A DNA stretch of 37,166 nt from Hofstenia miamia. Its lineage: Eukaryota; Xenacoelomorpha; Acoela. Position numbers and translations under genes: made by a program. Positions 1 to 9,358 of the stretch are shown here, in pieces (within the stretch, counting starts at the first letter, position 1; every line of letters begins with the position of its first letter). The notes under the pieces are model-generated. The model was not told the origin of the DNA, ran no database searches, and saw nothing but the letters and a program-made list of their open reading frames with translations. The DNA lies in contig SCFE01000077.1 of the NCBI GenBank assembly GCA_004352715.1, positions 118,694-155,859 on the forward strand, read 5' to 3'.

Positions 1-1
1 A

Positions 2-289
2 GTGTTGGACATAGCAGTACCAAAGGACAGAAATGTAGAAAGCAAGGAGAAAGAGAAGATAGACAAGTACAGAGAGTTAGCAGAGGAAATAGAAAGGCTG
101 TGGAAGTTAAAGAAAGTTGAAGTAGTCCCGGTAGTTGTAGGAGCACTAGGAGCAGTGAGTAAGAAGCATAAGAGATACTTGGAGGAGTTGGGAGTACCAA
201 AGTGGGGAGGAGCAGTGGCACAGAAGGCAGCATTGTTAGGAACAGCTAGAGTCCTGAGGAAAGCTCTCAGACTCTCTGGGAACTTGTGA
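2..289 (+). pseudogene. 3' end of a non-LTR-type retroelement ORF (C-terminal nuclease-like domain)
   Basis: The reading frame is open at the left window edge and ends at TGA 287-289, giving 95 codons of a larger protein. It holds the run LDIAVPKDRNV, then a KEKEKIDKY / AEEIERLWKLKK helix-rich stretch, then VPVVVGALGAVSKK, and near the end AALLGTARVLRKAL. This pattern is known to me as a short C-terminal domain repeated many times in animal genomes and attached to reverse-transcriptase ORFs. In intact members a preceding PD residue pair makes it look like a PD-(D/E)XK nuclease; that part lies left of the window. The exact retroelement clade is uncertain. The copy is intact to its stop, so it may be fairly young. 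Two decayed relatives occur at 30190-30400 and 30560-30775. Confidence 0.65.
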
Positions 290-2056
290 GTTCCCCGAGC
301 TGAGAGGGATACCAGCATGAAGCTGTGAGAAGAAATTAAATAATATCTATAATAATATATTTCTTATATTGCCCGCATATTCATGAGACATATTCTAGCA
401 TACACAGTTATTTGAATTTTATTATTATTGTCCATACCAAGAAAGCAGGCATTACAGTAGCCTAGTTCAGCTAGAATTTATGTTTTGGCAAGTTCTTATC
501 TAAAATTAGTTGGTAGATATTTTCGAATATTGCAAAGATTTTTCAGAATAAAGTATGGATTTTTCACTAACTGAGATACATGATCTTTCATTGATAAATT
601 TTTAGCAACTAGTAAGCCAAGATTACCAACTGTTTCAATATGTGCATTAAAATTTTAATTTTTAGAAAAGTATTAAGATATTAGTTTTTTGAAGTATTTC
701 AGACATGATGTACAGAAAATAGTAGTTGCACATCGTTTTAATCAGAATTATTCGTAATATACGTATACATATTTTTTCAATTAGCTGTTAAAAACGTTGT
801 GCATCATCAGCAATCATGTGATGTTTAATTATACAAAAAGCTAGATAGTTGTCTATATAAGAGTTATAAATTATAAAGAGAATAGACCCTAGAATAGAAA
901 TTAACAGTTCTATGTACCGTTCCATTATCTAATTGGATTAACCATATAATTGAAGCAAGCAATTGGCAATTGAGTAAGCTCAAGTAATTCGCAATTTTTA
1001 AGAGCTTGTCTTCCTGAAAGCTAAATTCTAAATAAAGTAAATGAGTCTCGTGTTGATGGCCAAGATCAGGATACAATAGATTAATTGTTTTTATTGATTA
1101 ACTAATACAAAACTTTGAAAGAAATTAAACCCAGACAATATTAAATGAATCAAAATATAAACAAGACAGGTGTGTATCCAAAGAATTTGTTCTTGACGGG
1201 ATCGGTTGGCCTTAAAAACTATGACTCATATCTTTGAAAAAAAGGAACCCGACAGGCAGGTGCATGAAAACAACTAAGTTTTGCTTATTATAATGGGAAG
1301 TAGTTGGAAATTTTCTTAAATATTATAATGAGAACAGCAATTATTAATTTGTTTTGATTTCATTACTCTCGCTTTTAATGGCAATTTCTAATCCATATGT
1401 CAGCATCTATTGATTATTAGGCTTTGGGGAACGAAAACCTGCTATTTTTACCTTGTTGAAGAGAGTGTCTGGATCGCGATCTACATTTTCACCTAAANAT
1501 CTAACCTAAAAAATTTTTACCTTGCAATAAACCATTATGAAACTAAAATCGCGAGAACATGTACTTTAAGTCAACCGTATCCCTAAATAATGGAATATAT
1601 TTTAAAGATCTGGAACACTCAAAGAAAATGATTGGAAAAATACCTACAAATTCTCCAAAATGACAATATTAAATATTTATATATTCTGGTATATAACAAG
1701 CATTTTAACAGTTAGAATTGGATTTTTTAGAATGACCTCGAAACTGAAAAGTATTCATCGAAGCAACAGCAGAATGGACTATTTGATAAAGTTCGATCAA
1801 ACCCAGATTACGGTAATGTTGGTGGACTTCATGACAAGGTTCTTATATCTATTCAATTATTTTCTGTTAATTTATATAAAATGTGCTAAATATTTTATTG
1901 ATTTCAAACAATGCTGCACTGTAAATATTCTTTGCATTATCAGATAAAAATTAAATTTAAACAATTTCAAAAATCCACTACTTATGTGAAGAAATTACTT
2001 GAATTTATTTTGTAAAGCCTTTTTTGCCAGAAGTGATGCAATAAGAACACTAAAAA
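290..2056. other. AT-rich non-coding stretch
   Basis: The first 70 bases continue the retroelement 3' end: a GC-balanced stretch up to about 340, then an A/T-rich tail. After that I see only AT-rich sequence with no supported gene. A 95-codon open frame at 1660-1947 has low-complexity hydrophobic composition and no recognisable motif, so I treat it as chance. Confidence 0.5.
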
Positions 2057-2104
2057 TCTATCTATCTATCTATCATCTCGCGAGTTGGGCGCGAAGCGCC
2101 CAAC
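2057..2104. repeat. (TCTA)n followed by a palindrome and a perfect 9-bp hairpin
   Basis: About four to five TCTA units (2057-2074) are followed by the palindrome CTCGCGAG (2077-2084). Then comes a perfect inverted repeat, GTTGGGCGC (2084-2092), loop GAA, GCGCCCAAC (2096-2104). The GC-rich hairpin stands out in AT-rich DNA and marks where the PLE homology stops. A tetranucleotide run next to a short GC hairpin is reminiscent of Helitron/Helentron-type 3' ends, but no CTRR end or partner terminus was identified. Confidence 0.6.
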
Positions 2105-2516
2105 GAATTACCTTTTTGGTTCTCACCAATCTTGTCAATGAAACTCTCTAAGCCATTTTTTAATTGTTTTTTATTGAATGTCATTACAAAGTTTTCGACA
2201 TTTATCAATGTTAGCATAGGACTCTTTTTCATGTAACTGAATTGTTTCATTCCTTATTTCATCAAATGTATGATTTACAAATCCAGCCAAGAATTCAATT
2301 TTCGGTATAAGTTCCTTTTTAATCATGAGATTCTCCAAAGTTTGTATTATATTGTTGTGAGGGTATTTAAAGAGACTATCTGGTTTTTTAATTTGTCATC
2401 AGAACATTGTGAATAAATTTCCTCAATGTTGTGTTTAGATTTACAAGTAAGGGCTGATCGTCCTGAGTAGCCTTCTCAATTATTGATTTAACTGAGTTGT
2501 AACGAGGTTGATACAT
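2105..2516 (-). pseudogene. Penelope-like retroelement, 5' part of ORF (copy 2)
   Basis: On the minus strand an ATG at 2516 opens a frame starting MYQPRYNSVKSIIEKATQ that runs to a stop at 2388-2390. The coding signal then continues in another frame (KELIPKIEFLAGF, then FDEIRNETIQLHEKES) to a TAA at 2171-2173. A third frame carries on with NKKQLKNGLESFIDKIGE until the hairpin at about 2104 cuts it off. A homologous stretch occurs at 3411-3535, which shows this is repeat-element sequence. It is assigned to the Penelope-like element because it lies directly downstream of a PLE C-terminus and a hammerhead-like motif. At least two frameshifts make it non-functional. The N-terminal PLE domain itself is poorly conserved, so the assignment rests on context. 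Confidence 0.5.
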
Positions 2517-2551
2517 GAGTAAATGAAAACAAAAATGCAAAGTAGTATAAT

Positions 2552-2582
2552 CCGACGTACGTTTCGGCAAAGCCTTATCAAG
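2552..2582 (-). ncRNA. Degenerate hammerhead ribozyme-like motif of a PLE
   Basis: The minus strand reads TTGATAA, then a GGC-TTT-GCC hairpin (stem II), then GAAAC, then the short self-complementary ACGTACGT followed by C. This is the layout of a type I hammerhead with a minimal stem III: box CUGAUGA (here changed at three positions), stem II, GAAA, tiny stem III, and cleavage after UC. Such minimal hammerheads are known from the terminal repeats of Penelope-like elements. It lies about 35 bases upstream of the ORF start at 2516, the expected place. The altered first box suggests it is inactive. Confidence 0.45.
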
Positions 2583-2609
2583 AAAAAATTAAAATTGCAA
2601 AATTCACAA

Positions 2610-2970
2610 NNNNNNNNNNNNNNNNNNNNNNNNNNNNNNNNNNNNNNNNNNNNNNNNNNNNNNNNNNNNNNNNNNNNNNNNNNNNNNNNNNNNNNNNNNN
2701 NNNNNNNNNNNNNNNNNNNNNNNNNNNNNNNNNNNNNNNNNNNNNNNNNNNNNNNNNNNNNNNNNNNNNNNNNNNNNNNNNNNNNNNNNNNNNNNNNNNN
2801 NNNNNNNNNNNNNNNNNNNNNNNNNNNNNNNNNNNNNNNNNNNNNNNNNNNNNNNNNNNNNNNNNNNNNNNNNNNNNNNNNNNNNNNNNNNNNNNNNNNN
2901 NNNNNNNNNNNNNNNNNNNNNNNNNNNNNNNNNNNNNNNNNNNNNNNNNNNNNNNNNNNNNNNNNNNNNN
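2610..2970. other. Assembly gap (361 N)
   Basis: Run of N. From the flanks, the gap should hold the end of PLE copy 1, including any GIY-YIG domain, and the start of the next copy. Confidence 0.95.
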
Positions 2971-2994
2971 GTAGCACCATATAGTAGCAAGTTG

Positions 2995-3410
2995 CTATTT
3001 ACCTTCTTGTTTACTATCAGAGATTAGTGTCTGCATACTACCAAACTTAGAACTAGTGAGTATTTTCTTGAGGGAAGGTAAAGAGTACCAGATAATTCTA
3101 TTACATAGTTTAATATTCATGTCTTTGACATATACGAATTTCGTTGCCTTTCTAAAATTAATTCTTTTCATATTTTCTTTCTTATTAGAAATATAAGGCC
3201 ATTCTTTATTTTTAATAGAGTCTATAAATTCATAATAGAGTCTTAGAAGAAAAGATTTTTTATATCCAATTTTCATGAGTGACTTAAAGAAATTAACTAC
3301 TATAGATATAAATTCACTTGTATGGAAACAGATTCTCGAAAAATTAAGTAATCGTCCTTTAATGATACTTTTCTTTGTCACATTGCGATGATAGGAATCC
3401 GGGCGAATAA
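2995..3410 (-). pseudogene. Penelope-like retroelement, C-terminal part of RT and linker (copy 1)
   Basis: The minus-strand frame is open for 128 codons (2995-3381) and extends a little upstream. It begins with SYHRNVTKKSIIKGRLLNF and continues with RICFHTSEFISIVVNFF, LMKIGYKKSFLL and, near the end, IIWYSLPSLKKIL. The pattern S-x-H-R-x-V, I-x-G-R-L, R-I-C-S-x-T, then GY, is the thumb/linker region that follows the catalytic core in PLE reverse transcriptases. A sister copy at 4223-4560 carries the same residues, so this is shared descent rather than a chance frame. A stop closes it 25 bases before the assembly gap. The catalytic RT core is missing: just upstream the sequence jumps to the N-terminal repeat at 3411-3535, so this copy is internally deleted. 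Confidence 0.6.
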
Positions 3411-3535
3411 TTCATGTAACTTAATTGTTTGATGTCTTAACTCATCAAATGTGTGAATTACAAATCCAGCCAAGAATTAAATAGTGGTATAAGTTCCTTT
3501 TTATTCATAAGATTTTCTGAGATCTGAATCATAGT
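3411..3535 (-). pseudogene. Internally deleted PLE: N-terminal segment joined to the C-terminal part
   Basis: About 120 bases align base for base, with scattered changes, to 2225-2340 (shared stretches include ACAAATCCAGCCAAGAATT and GGTATAAGTTCCTTTTTA). In copy 1 this N-terminal segment lies directly beside the C-terminal RT region at 2995-3410, with the reverse-transcriptase core absent. Stops interrupt the frame. Confidence 0.55.
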
Positions 3536-3540
3536 GTTAA

Positions 3541-4165
3541 GATGGCGTTTAACCGTCTAATTACGTTAAATACCATGGGGTCTCTAGCGACCCCACGCTT
3601 GTTATTCAGGTTTTATATACTATTTCTCAATGCTTACTATTTTAAAGTCTCAATAAGATTACCAGAAAAATGCTGAGTTATCTACCAGACAATTCCAGAT
3701 GTTTGTCCAATTCAAAACCAATTGTATATTCACCTGTGTAGAATTCGACGTTTGAGATGTACACAGAGTTCACGTCACAACATTCATATACATTCATTCC
3801 AAATTTTCCAGAAATTGATGAAATGTAAACTCGAAATTGACAGTGACCTCTAACACTATTAACTCCTCATCGATTCAGGCCTGTCCATCAATTTTGTAGT
3901 TGTGCGGCAGAGGGAAACTAGCTTGTAATGAATATTACAAATTGGCCCCATCTTGTTCCATTGTCTCGTTCTGCGCCATCAATACTAAAGGACACAGGCC
4001 AACACCTGAAGTCTGTTTTGGTTTATGTACTCTGAGGATGTTTGTACCTCTAGAACTACTTTGTGGATCTAGACAGGGAATTTTTCTCCATAACTTGCCA
4101 TCCTTTGATGTACGCTGATTTGCTGTATTAGAAAAAGCAAATTCCTCTGTAAGTTTTCCATACTT
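3541..4165. other. Foreign block within the PLE tandem, with a 7-bp hairpin
   Basis: PLE homology stops near 3535 and resumes near 4170, so about 620 bases are inserted or unrelated here. The left end carries the inverted repeat TGGGGTC (3576-3582), loop TCTAGC, GACCCCA (3589-3595). The right part carries the minus-strand frame listed separately. I could not define ends or a target duplication. Confidence 0.4.
3935..4117 (-). pseudogene. Possible piggyBac-type transposase N-terminal fragment
   Basis: The minus-strand frame is open for 60 codons to a TAA at 3935-3937. It contains TSKDGKLWRKIPCLDPQ, then an R-x-x-NILRVHKPKQTSGV stretch. Many piggyBac transposases begin their conserved domain with a G-x-D/K-G-x-x-W-x-x-x-P element followed within about 15 residues by R-x-x-NI. 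The resemblance covers only this short piece and the downstream part does not clearly continue, so the call is tentative. The fragment lies inside the block that interrupts the PLE repeats, consistent with a DNA transposon insertion. Confidence 0.3.
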
Positions 4166-4169
4166 ATCA

Positions 4170-4990
4170 ATTTCTCAAGAAAAAATTGCAATTACAAAAT
4201 TAACAAATGTATGCACATTTAAAAAATTAGCAAGTTGCTATTTACATTCTTTTTTAGTTTCAGAAATTTGTGTCTATGTAATACCAAGCTTGGAACTAGT
4301 AAATATTTTCTCTTGAGGGAAGGCAAAGAGTACCAAATAACTTTATTGGAGAGCTTAATATTCATATCCTTGATATATAGCAACTCCGTTCCTTATTTAA
4401 AATAAAAAGTTTATAACAATAGATATGAATTTGCTTGTGTAAGAACAAATTCTTGCAAAGGACAACAACCTGCCTTTAATTACATTGTATTTTACAACAT
4501 CACGATGATGTGAATTCCACCGGACAATCTACAAATCTGATGTTATCTTTGTGAAGACTCCCGTCAAGAAATATTGTTTTATCCTGGAAGATTTTATATG
4601 TAAATTTAATGTTTTATGAACTTCCTTTAAATCATTTATCATTAATGTTGTCATCCAAAATACAAATTATATCTTCTAAATATCTTCTATAAATAATAAC
4701 ATTTTCAGTGAATTTTTCAATTATATTCTTTTCTATGTTATTCATAAAAATGTCAGCAATGTATTGCCAAACCGTCTTTTTGAATAAATTTTCTCGTTCC
4801 AAAAATGAAACATTATTTTTGTTGTTTTTTTTATAATCTCTATAACGTGATATATTACATTTTGAGTGATTAGACTCAAAGTCATAGCAAAATTGCTAGG
4901 TCTAGAATCATCGCTGAAATCAGAACCCCAAACAACATTTGCTTTTTTGAGATTGGCTAATAAATATGCATAAAACACCCGGACCAAACG
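4170..4990 (-). pseudogene. Penelope-like retroelement: RT palm, thumb and linker (copy 0)
   Basis: This is the longest PLE copy on the minus strand, spread over several frames. In 5' to 3' order it shows IEIIKKTTKIMFHFWNEKIY, then after a frameshift QYIADIFMNNIEKNIIEKF and NVIIYRRYLEDIICI at 4671-4685. The last corresponds to the Y-x-DD catalytic box of PLE reverse transcriptases, here YLED, so one catalytic Asp is replaced. It continues as FLDGSLHKDNIRF, then S-H-H-R-D-V-V and VIKGRLLSFARIC, and closes near 4223 with NKVIWYSLPSLKR. It matches copy 1 closely from the SHHR/SYHR motif onward. Multiple stops and shifts make it dead. The shared order with copies 1 and 2 indicates head-to-tail tandem PLE copies. 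Confidence 0.65.
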
Positions 4991-5033
4991 GAGATTTTTT
5001 TCGAATTTGCTAAGAAAATATCAAAGTATACAT

Positions 5034-5620
5034 AGATCACAGTTGTTCAGTAGCCACCACGAAAGAACATATTGAAGGCCTAAAAACAGCATTAAAATAC
5101 ACATTAGAAAAGTTATCAAATTCCAAAGATATACATTTACACCAAGATATACAGAACCGATTGTGGCATTTGTTATTGTCGCATGATCAACAGGAAAAAC
5201 CCACTAATCGCTTGATCGAACATTTAACTTTAAAACCCAGTACTAAGACATTTTCACAATGCCCTCCCTATCACTAGCAAACCGATGCATCAAAATCATC
5301 ATACTAGAGCATGTCTATTCCAGGAAATCAGACCTGTAGCTTATGCAGCTGAATCCGTGATAAAGACAGGAAAATGTCTCGCAAATTGAAAAAAATGTTA
5401 GCTCTTACTTTATTTTTACCAATATACGTAAGAAAGTCTTTAACTGTTGATCACAGAATACTTGAAAACTTGCAACAAAAGCTATTATGAACACCCCCTA
5501 CCAAACTTCAAGGACTTCTAGTAGTGATGTAACTATTCTTTGTTACAAACAAAGAATATTATTTTTTCTCACGGATGCATTATCAAGATTGAAATTACCA
5601 CCAGGGAAGACAATTGGAGA
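5034..5620 (+). pseudogene. Ty3/Gypsy-type pol relic: RNase H region
   Basis: From 5281 the plus strand shows TDASKS, then after a frameshift RPVAYAAESVIKTGKCLA, an internal TGA, MLAL, and RKSLTVDHRILENLQQ, then PPTKLQGLL. Further on, DALSRLKLPPGK starts at 5574. This is the RNase H order of Ty3/Gypsy pol: TDAS, PVAYAS, K-E-x-L-A, the T-DHK-L box, P-x-RLQ and the ADALSR tether before integrase. Stops and two or more frameshifts show it is dead. A preceding 80-codon open frame (5034-5276, with ATTKEHIEGLKTALKY) ends just before TDAS and probably belongs to the same element, but I do not recognise it. No LTR or target duplication was found. Confidence 0.6.
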
Positions 5621-6330
5621 TTGCAGAAAACCTTAATCTCAAACTAGTCGTTAACGAATTGTAAAACAATTTAAATTTTTATAAATTTTGGCTTTTTAGA
5701 AATCCTGACATATCTATGGTTTCCCAATTTTTATTTTAATAGTATGAGAAGTATTCTCACAACATTTCACCAATCTGTTTTATTGATACAGTACAACTTT
5801 TGTCAACAATATTTTCAAAGTTTTGTTATGCGATTTTGCTATTTTACATGAAAGTACTGATTTTATATCTATTGTAAAGTAAAAGGCCTCCAAAAATGTA
5901 GTAACCCAGTTTTGTCAACTCAGAAGCATTATCAAACTTAGAATACTGAAAGAATGCAAAACTTCAAAAAATCACTACTTTTTCCTACCTACCTATCTTT
6001 AAAATTATGATATCATCAAAGCAATAATGATGTCATCATATATCTAAGAGCCGCATTTTGAAATGGAAAGACTGTTTAAGTAATGTACAGAGTTCATGGA
6101 CAAATATTTAGTAGGAAAAATTTTAAGAGGAGGATTGAATCAACCCCCCTTTGAGATCAACAGACAGAATAGCGTGCTCGATTTCTTTTTAATCGCACAT
6201 CGCAAGTTATCTCGGGTGGTTAGACGTGCAATGCTTTCAAATGTGACAGATGACTTTTTTTCAATCTCTTAGGTTAAACATGGCCTTAGGCCTAGGACAC
6301 ATATCCTGGAGATTCTGGACGGAAATCGAT
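5621..6330. other. Non-coding, with one near-palindrome
   Basis: AT-rich DNA without a supported gene. Around 6008-6040 there is an imperfect inverted pair, ATGATATCATC and GATGTCATCAT. The stretch 6160-6330 is richer in G and C and is continuous with the relic that follows. Confidence 0.4.
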
Positions 6331-6614
6331 TTAATTGATCATGGGAGCGGCTTCTAGGTTTGTGCGCGATCTTGAAAATTTGACTGCACCATCGATAATG
6401 ATGTAGATACCTGCTTTCTTATGATATTGAATGAGAGCTCCAGTATCACCCTGATGTGCGAGAATTGATTCAGCTATGGATTTCAAATGAATTGGTAATT
6501 ACCTTGATGCAAGTCATTTCCCTGATATGTGCGAGCGGCCTGAATATTGTCGTAACCCAAATTTTTAAGCTGGGTCATTAATTTATACAAGTAACTCATG
6601 CAGCAGGGCTGCCG
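6331..6614 (-). pseudogene. Frameshifted protein-coding relic of unknown family
   Basis: On the minus strand a frame from 6614 (ATG at 6599) reads QPCCMSYLYKLMTQLKNLGY, then DNIQAARTYQGNDLHQGN, and hits TGA at 6483-6485. A neighbouring frame takes over after a single-base shift inside that overlap and continues LPIHLKSIAESILAHQGD, TGALIQYHKKAGIYIIIDG, then AVKFSRSRTNLEAAPMIN to TAA at 6331-6333. Together this is about 90 residues with protein-like composition and higher GC than its surroundings. I do not recognise the family. It could be a transposon or viral ORF remnant, or a processed pseudogene. A GT at the end of the first part could also act as a splice donor, but no matching acceptor is convincing. 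Confidence 0.4.
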
Positions 6615-8379
6615 TTAATATTTATATCAATTAAAAATCAATTATACTTAAATTCAATTGTCAAAGGCTTGATTATATCTATATTCTCGAATAAAAACTA
6701 AGCTGCTTTTGGCTTATCTCAATTCAAGACAAGTAATTATGTTCATCATATCAAGCAAGATTTACAGAAGAAAATTGAATTCAAAAGCACAGCTGGTAGA
6801 TATTCGATCTTAATATGGACGGGCTGATTTTACATCTTTGTAATTACAGTAAATAACTGTTAACTATTTTTTTTATTGAGCCTGAGTTAAGGTAGAAAAA
6901 TATAAATCTATAATTGTGTAGATACGAATTGTTAATGCTCCTTCATAAGTATTAAAGAAAATAGATATGTTGTGTATTACGTATATTAACTGTAATTGTC
7001 ACTCTCAGACTGTCAAATTTGAATGATCTAATATTTTCTTGCTATCAAGATGTTCTATTAAGTCAAAATCCCCTCCTCAATTATATTTTCCAATTAGAGA
7101 TTAGTACTGCAATTGAATAAAAATCATACCCACTCACACCTCAAATATCACTTAACCACAATAAATTTTAACAAAATAGGATTTCTCAGAATTTATAAAT
7201 CAGGATTATACTTTCCTAAATCAGGAATATCTCAGATGAATTTGTTTTTCAAACCCCTTCTGATAATTACTTTTGAAATATATTTCAATCTTGAAATTCA
7301 ATTATACGCATGACACTTGACAAAAATATATCATATTATGCATCTTCACGCTTGAATTCCATATTAATGCTTAAATTAAGCATCACATTTCTAGGACTGG
7401 AGAAACTTCGAGGAAGATCAGAGTTTCCTACGAAAGAAATTAAAAGTCACACAGCAATCCAATAGGCATTTAAAAGATTACATCAACTATTTGAAGAATT
7501 CGTATGAGCAGATATACGGCGATTAGCTTACATCATCAATTTATAGAAGTGTTTAGATTTACTTTTACTATTTTGTAGTCAAATTTATTTTAAATTTAAC
7601 TGTAATTAAAATATGAAAAAATAAATGGGTTTAAGTAGAAAATTGCTTCATGCCACTTCTTTTAAGAACAAGTTACTTTAAACAAACCCTCTAAAGATTC
7701 TGCATTGTTGTAACTCATAAGTAATCAATTTAAGACTATAATCTGAAAATGAAATGCGAGTCCACCATACTAGCCATTCTAACTTCGCTGTTAGAGATCA
7801 AAATGCAGCTATTATACACGTTTTGAAACCGTTTTTATAGAACTTCCACCTACTTTAGGTAAATGCTTAGATAGGCTGTTAATCTTGTGGGTCTTGGACT
7901 CGTTTGGATCTGGATTCATTGCTTAAAATTGCGAAGTGTTTGTGCACTGAACCTATTGCAGCTCTTTCTAATAAATGTAATTTTCTGTTTGCAATTCTTT
8001 ATGTTTTATGAGTGCTCGACAAATTATAGACAACGTAAAACTACTTTGGCTAAATTTATAGAAAATCTTGTTCGGAATATGGAGTGAATGTCAATTGAAG
8101 AAGGATTTTAAATGCTGTTTTAATAAGGTTTTTGGAATGTTTAGGAAATATTCTAGAATCAATTTACAACAACTTAACTCAATGACAGTAGACTTCTATA
8201 AATAACTAGAGTAGTAATTTCTTAAAAACATTTTGTCTCTTTTGTATTTAAACTGTAATAATGAAAACATTTGTCAAATAGGAGAATTTTAAATACATTT
8301 GTGTAAATTGAGATCGTTTACGTGAGGCGCCAAAGCTCTTGTTCATTCGAATATGAGTGAATAATGTCCAGACACGCAT
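6615..8379. other. AT-rich non-coding stretch
   Basis: No gene is supported. Open frames at 7113-7313 and 7887-8087 are short, have no motif and lie in unbiased AT-rich DNA; I treat them as chance. Confidence 0.45.
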
Positions 8380-8381
8380 AT

Positions 8382-8419
<38 letters not shown>
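8380..8419. repeat. (CA)n/(TA)n microsatellite
   Basis: TACACACACA grades into about 17 TA units. Confidence 0.9.
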
Positions 8420-8421
<2 letters not shown>

Positions 8422-8576
8422 AATTAATAATATTAATATTGCGCAATTAACTTCTTTGTCAATGTAGATCAGAAGATAGCCTGAGTAATCACCAATTATA
8501 TAGTTGAGTGAAATCTAATTCATAAAAACCGATTCGCTCCTCAGAAGGGAGGATCGTGTATTTTAGCTTCAAAGCA

Positions 8577-8686
8577 AAATGTGAATTTTGTTGACTAATT
8601 ATTATCTAACAACTTCTTCACAAAATCACAAAAATGTGAATTTTGTTGACTAATTATTTCTAACAGCTTCTTCACAAAATCACAAA
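8577..8686. repeat. Two-copy 55-bp tandem duplication
   Basis: The segment beginning AAAATGTGAATTTTGTTGAC at 8577 repeats with a period of 55 bases (GTGAATTTTG at 8581 and 8636). The two copies differ by one small indel and about one substitution, so the duplication is recent. Confidence 0.85.
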
Positions 8687-8754
8687 AAACAACAACATCT
8701 ATGTAAAAGACAAATAATGTGTATTGTTGCACCGTATGCGAAAATTTGACTTGG

Positions 8755-8815
8755 AGCGAAATTAGTTTCGCTAGGTGTACAACTTGCGTTATAAGGGATC
8801 TGAGTGTAGATCCCT
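8755..8815. repeat. Two adjacent 7-bp hairpins
   Basis: AGCGAAA-TTAG-TTTCGCT occupies 8755-8772 and AGGGATC-(8 nt)-GATCCCT occupies 8794-8815. Both stems are perfect. No function can be assigned. Confidence 0.55.
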
Positions 8816-8819
8816 GGAT

Positions 8820-9300
8820 TGAAGTTCAAGCAATGTGACTTATATTTTTTTCATTTGAACGTTATCAAAAATTGGTTACTCTGTCCAGATATACACCAGC
8901 TCCTTGTGAACGTTTGGGGGAAGGAAGAATCGTAAAACTGTGAAGAATTCAAACTATCATGAAAGAATTCGAAACAATAATAAGAAAAGAAGGTACCGGA
9001 AGACTACGTTCAAGTGGCTGCGAAGACAATATTCAAGTAGTGGAAAATCAATCGAGTTATTGAAGAAAATGGAAGTTATTTGTGAGCAATTCTGCCTTGA
9101 TGCAATCGCTTCTAAGTTTGTAAATTATGATAAAAAACTAGAAAATCACCAAACATTTATTTATAACATTAACATTAATACATTCACAACACATCGAAAC
9201 ATATAATCGGTTATTATAGGTACAAAACTTTCACTATTTTTTCAAATGATTACTAGAGAATGTAAGCATCTTCTTTAGACCTCTATTCCTATGATTTTGT
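8820..9300. other. No supported gene
   Basis: An 88-codon frame at 8940-9206 is Lys/Asn-rich with no known motif. The alternative frame has a faint transposase-like phrase that I could not support. Otherwise AT-rich. Confidence 0.35.
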
Positions 9301-9305
9301 TATTA

Positions 9306-9356
<51 letters not shown>
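9301..9356. repeat. (TTA)n microsatellite
   Basis: About 18 TTA units, with one interruption near the start. Confidence 0.95.

Positions 9357-9358
<2 letters not shown>

Noticed and set aside
6180-6260. GGGTGGTTAGACGTGCAATG stretch as a tRNA-like promoter box
   Set aside because: Only an A-box-like phrase is present; the B box and any stem structure are missing.
8940-9206. 88-codon plus frame with a neighbouring frame reminiscent of a Tc1 helix-turn-helix
   Set aside because: The resemblance is limited to a few residues, and no catalytic motif or terminal repeat was found.
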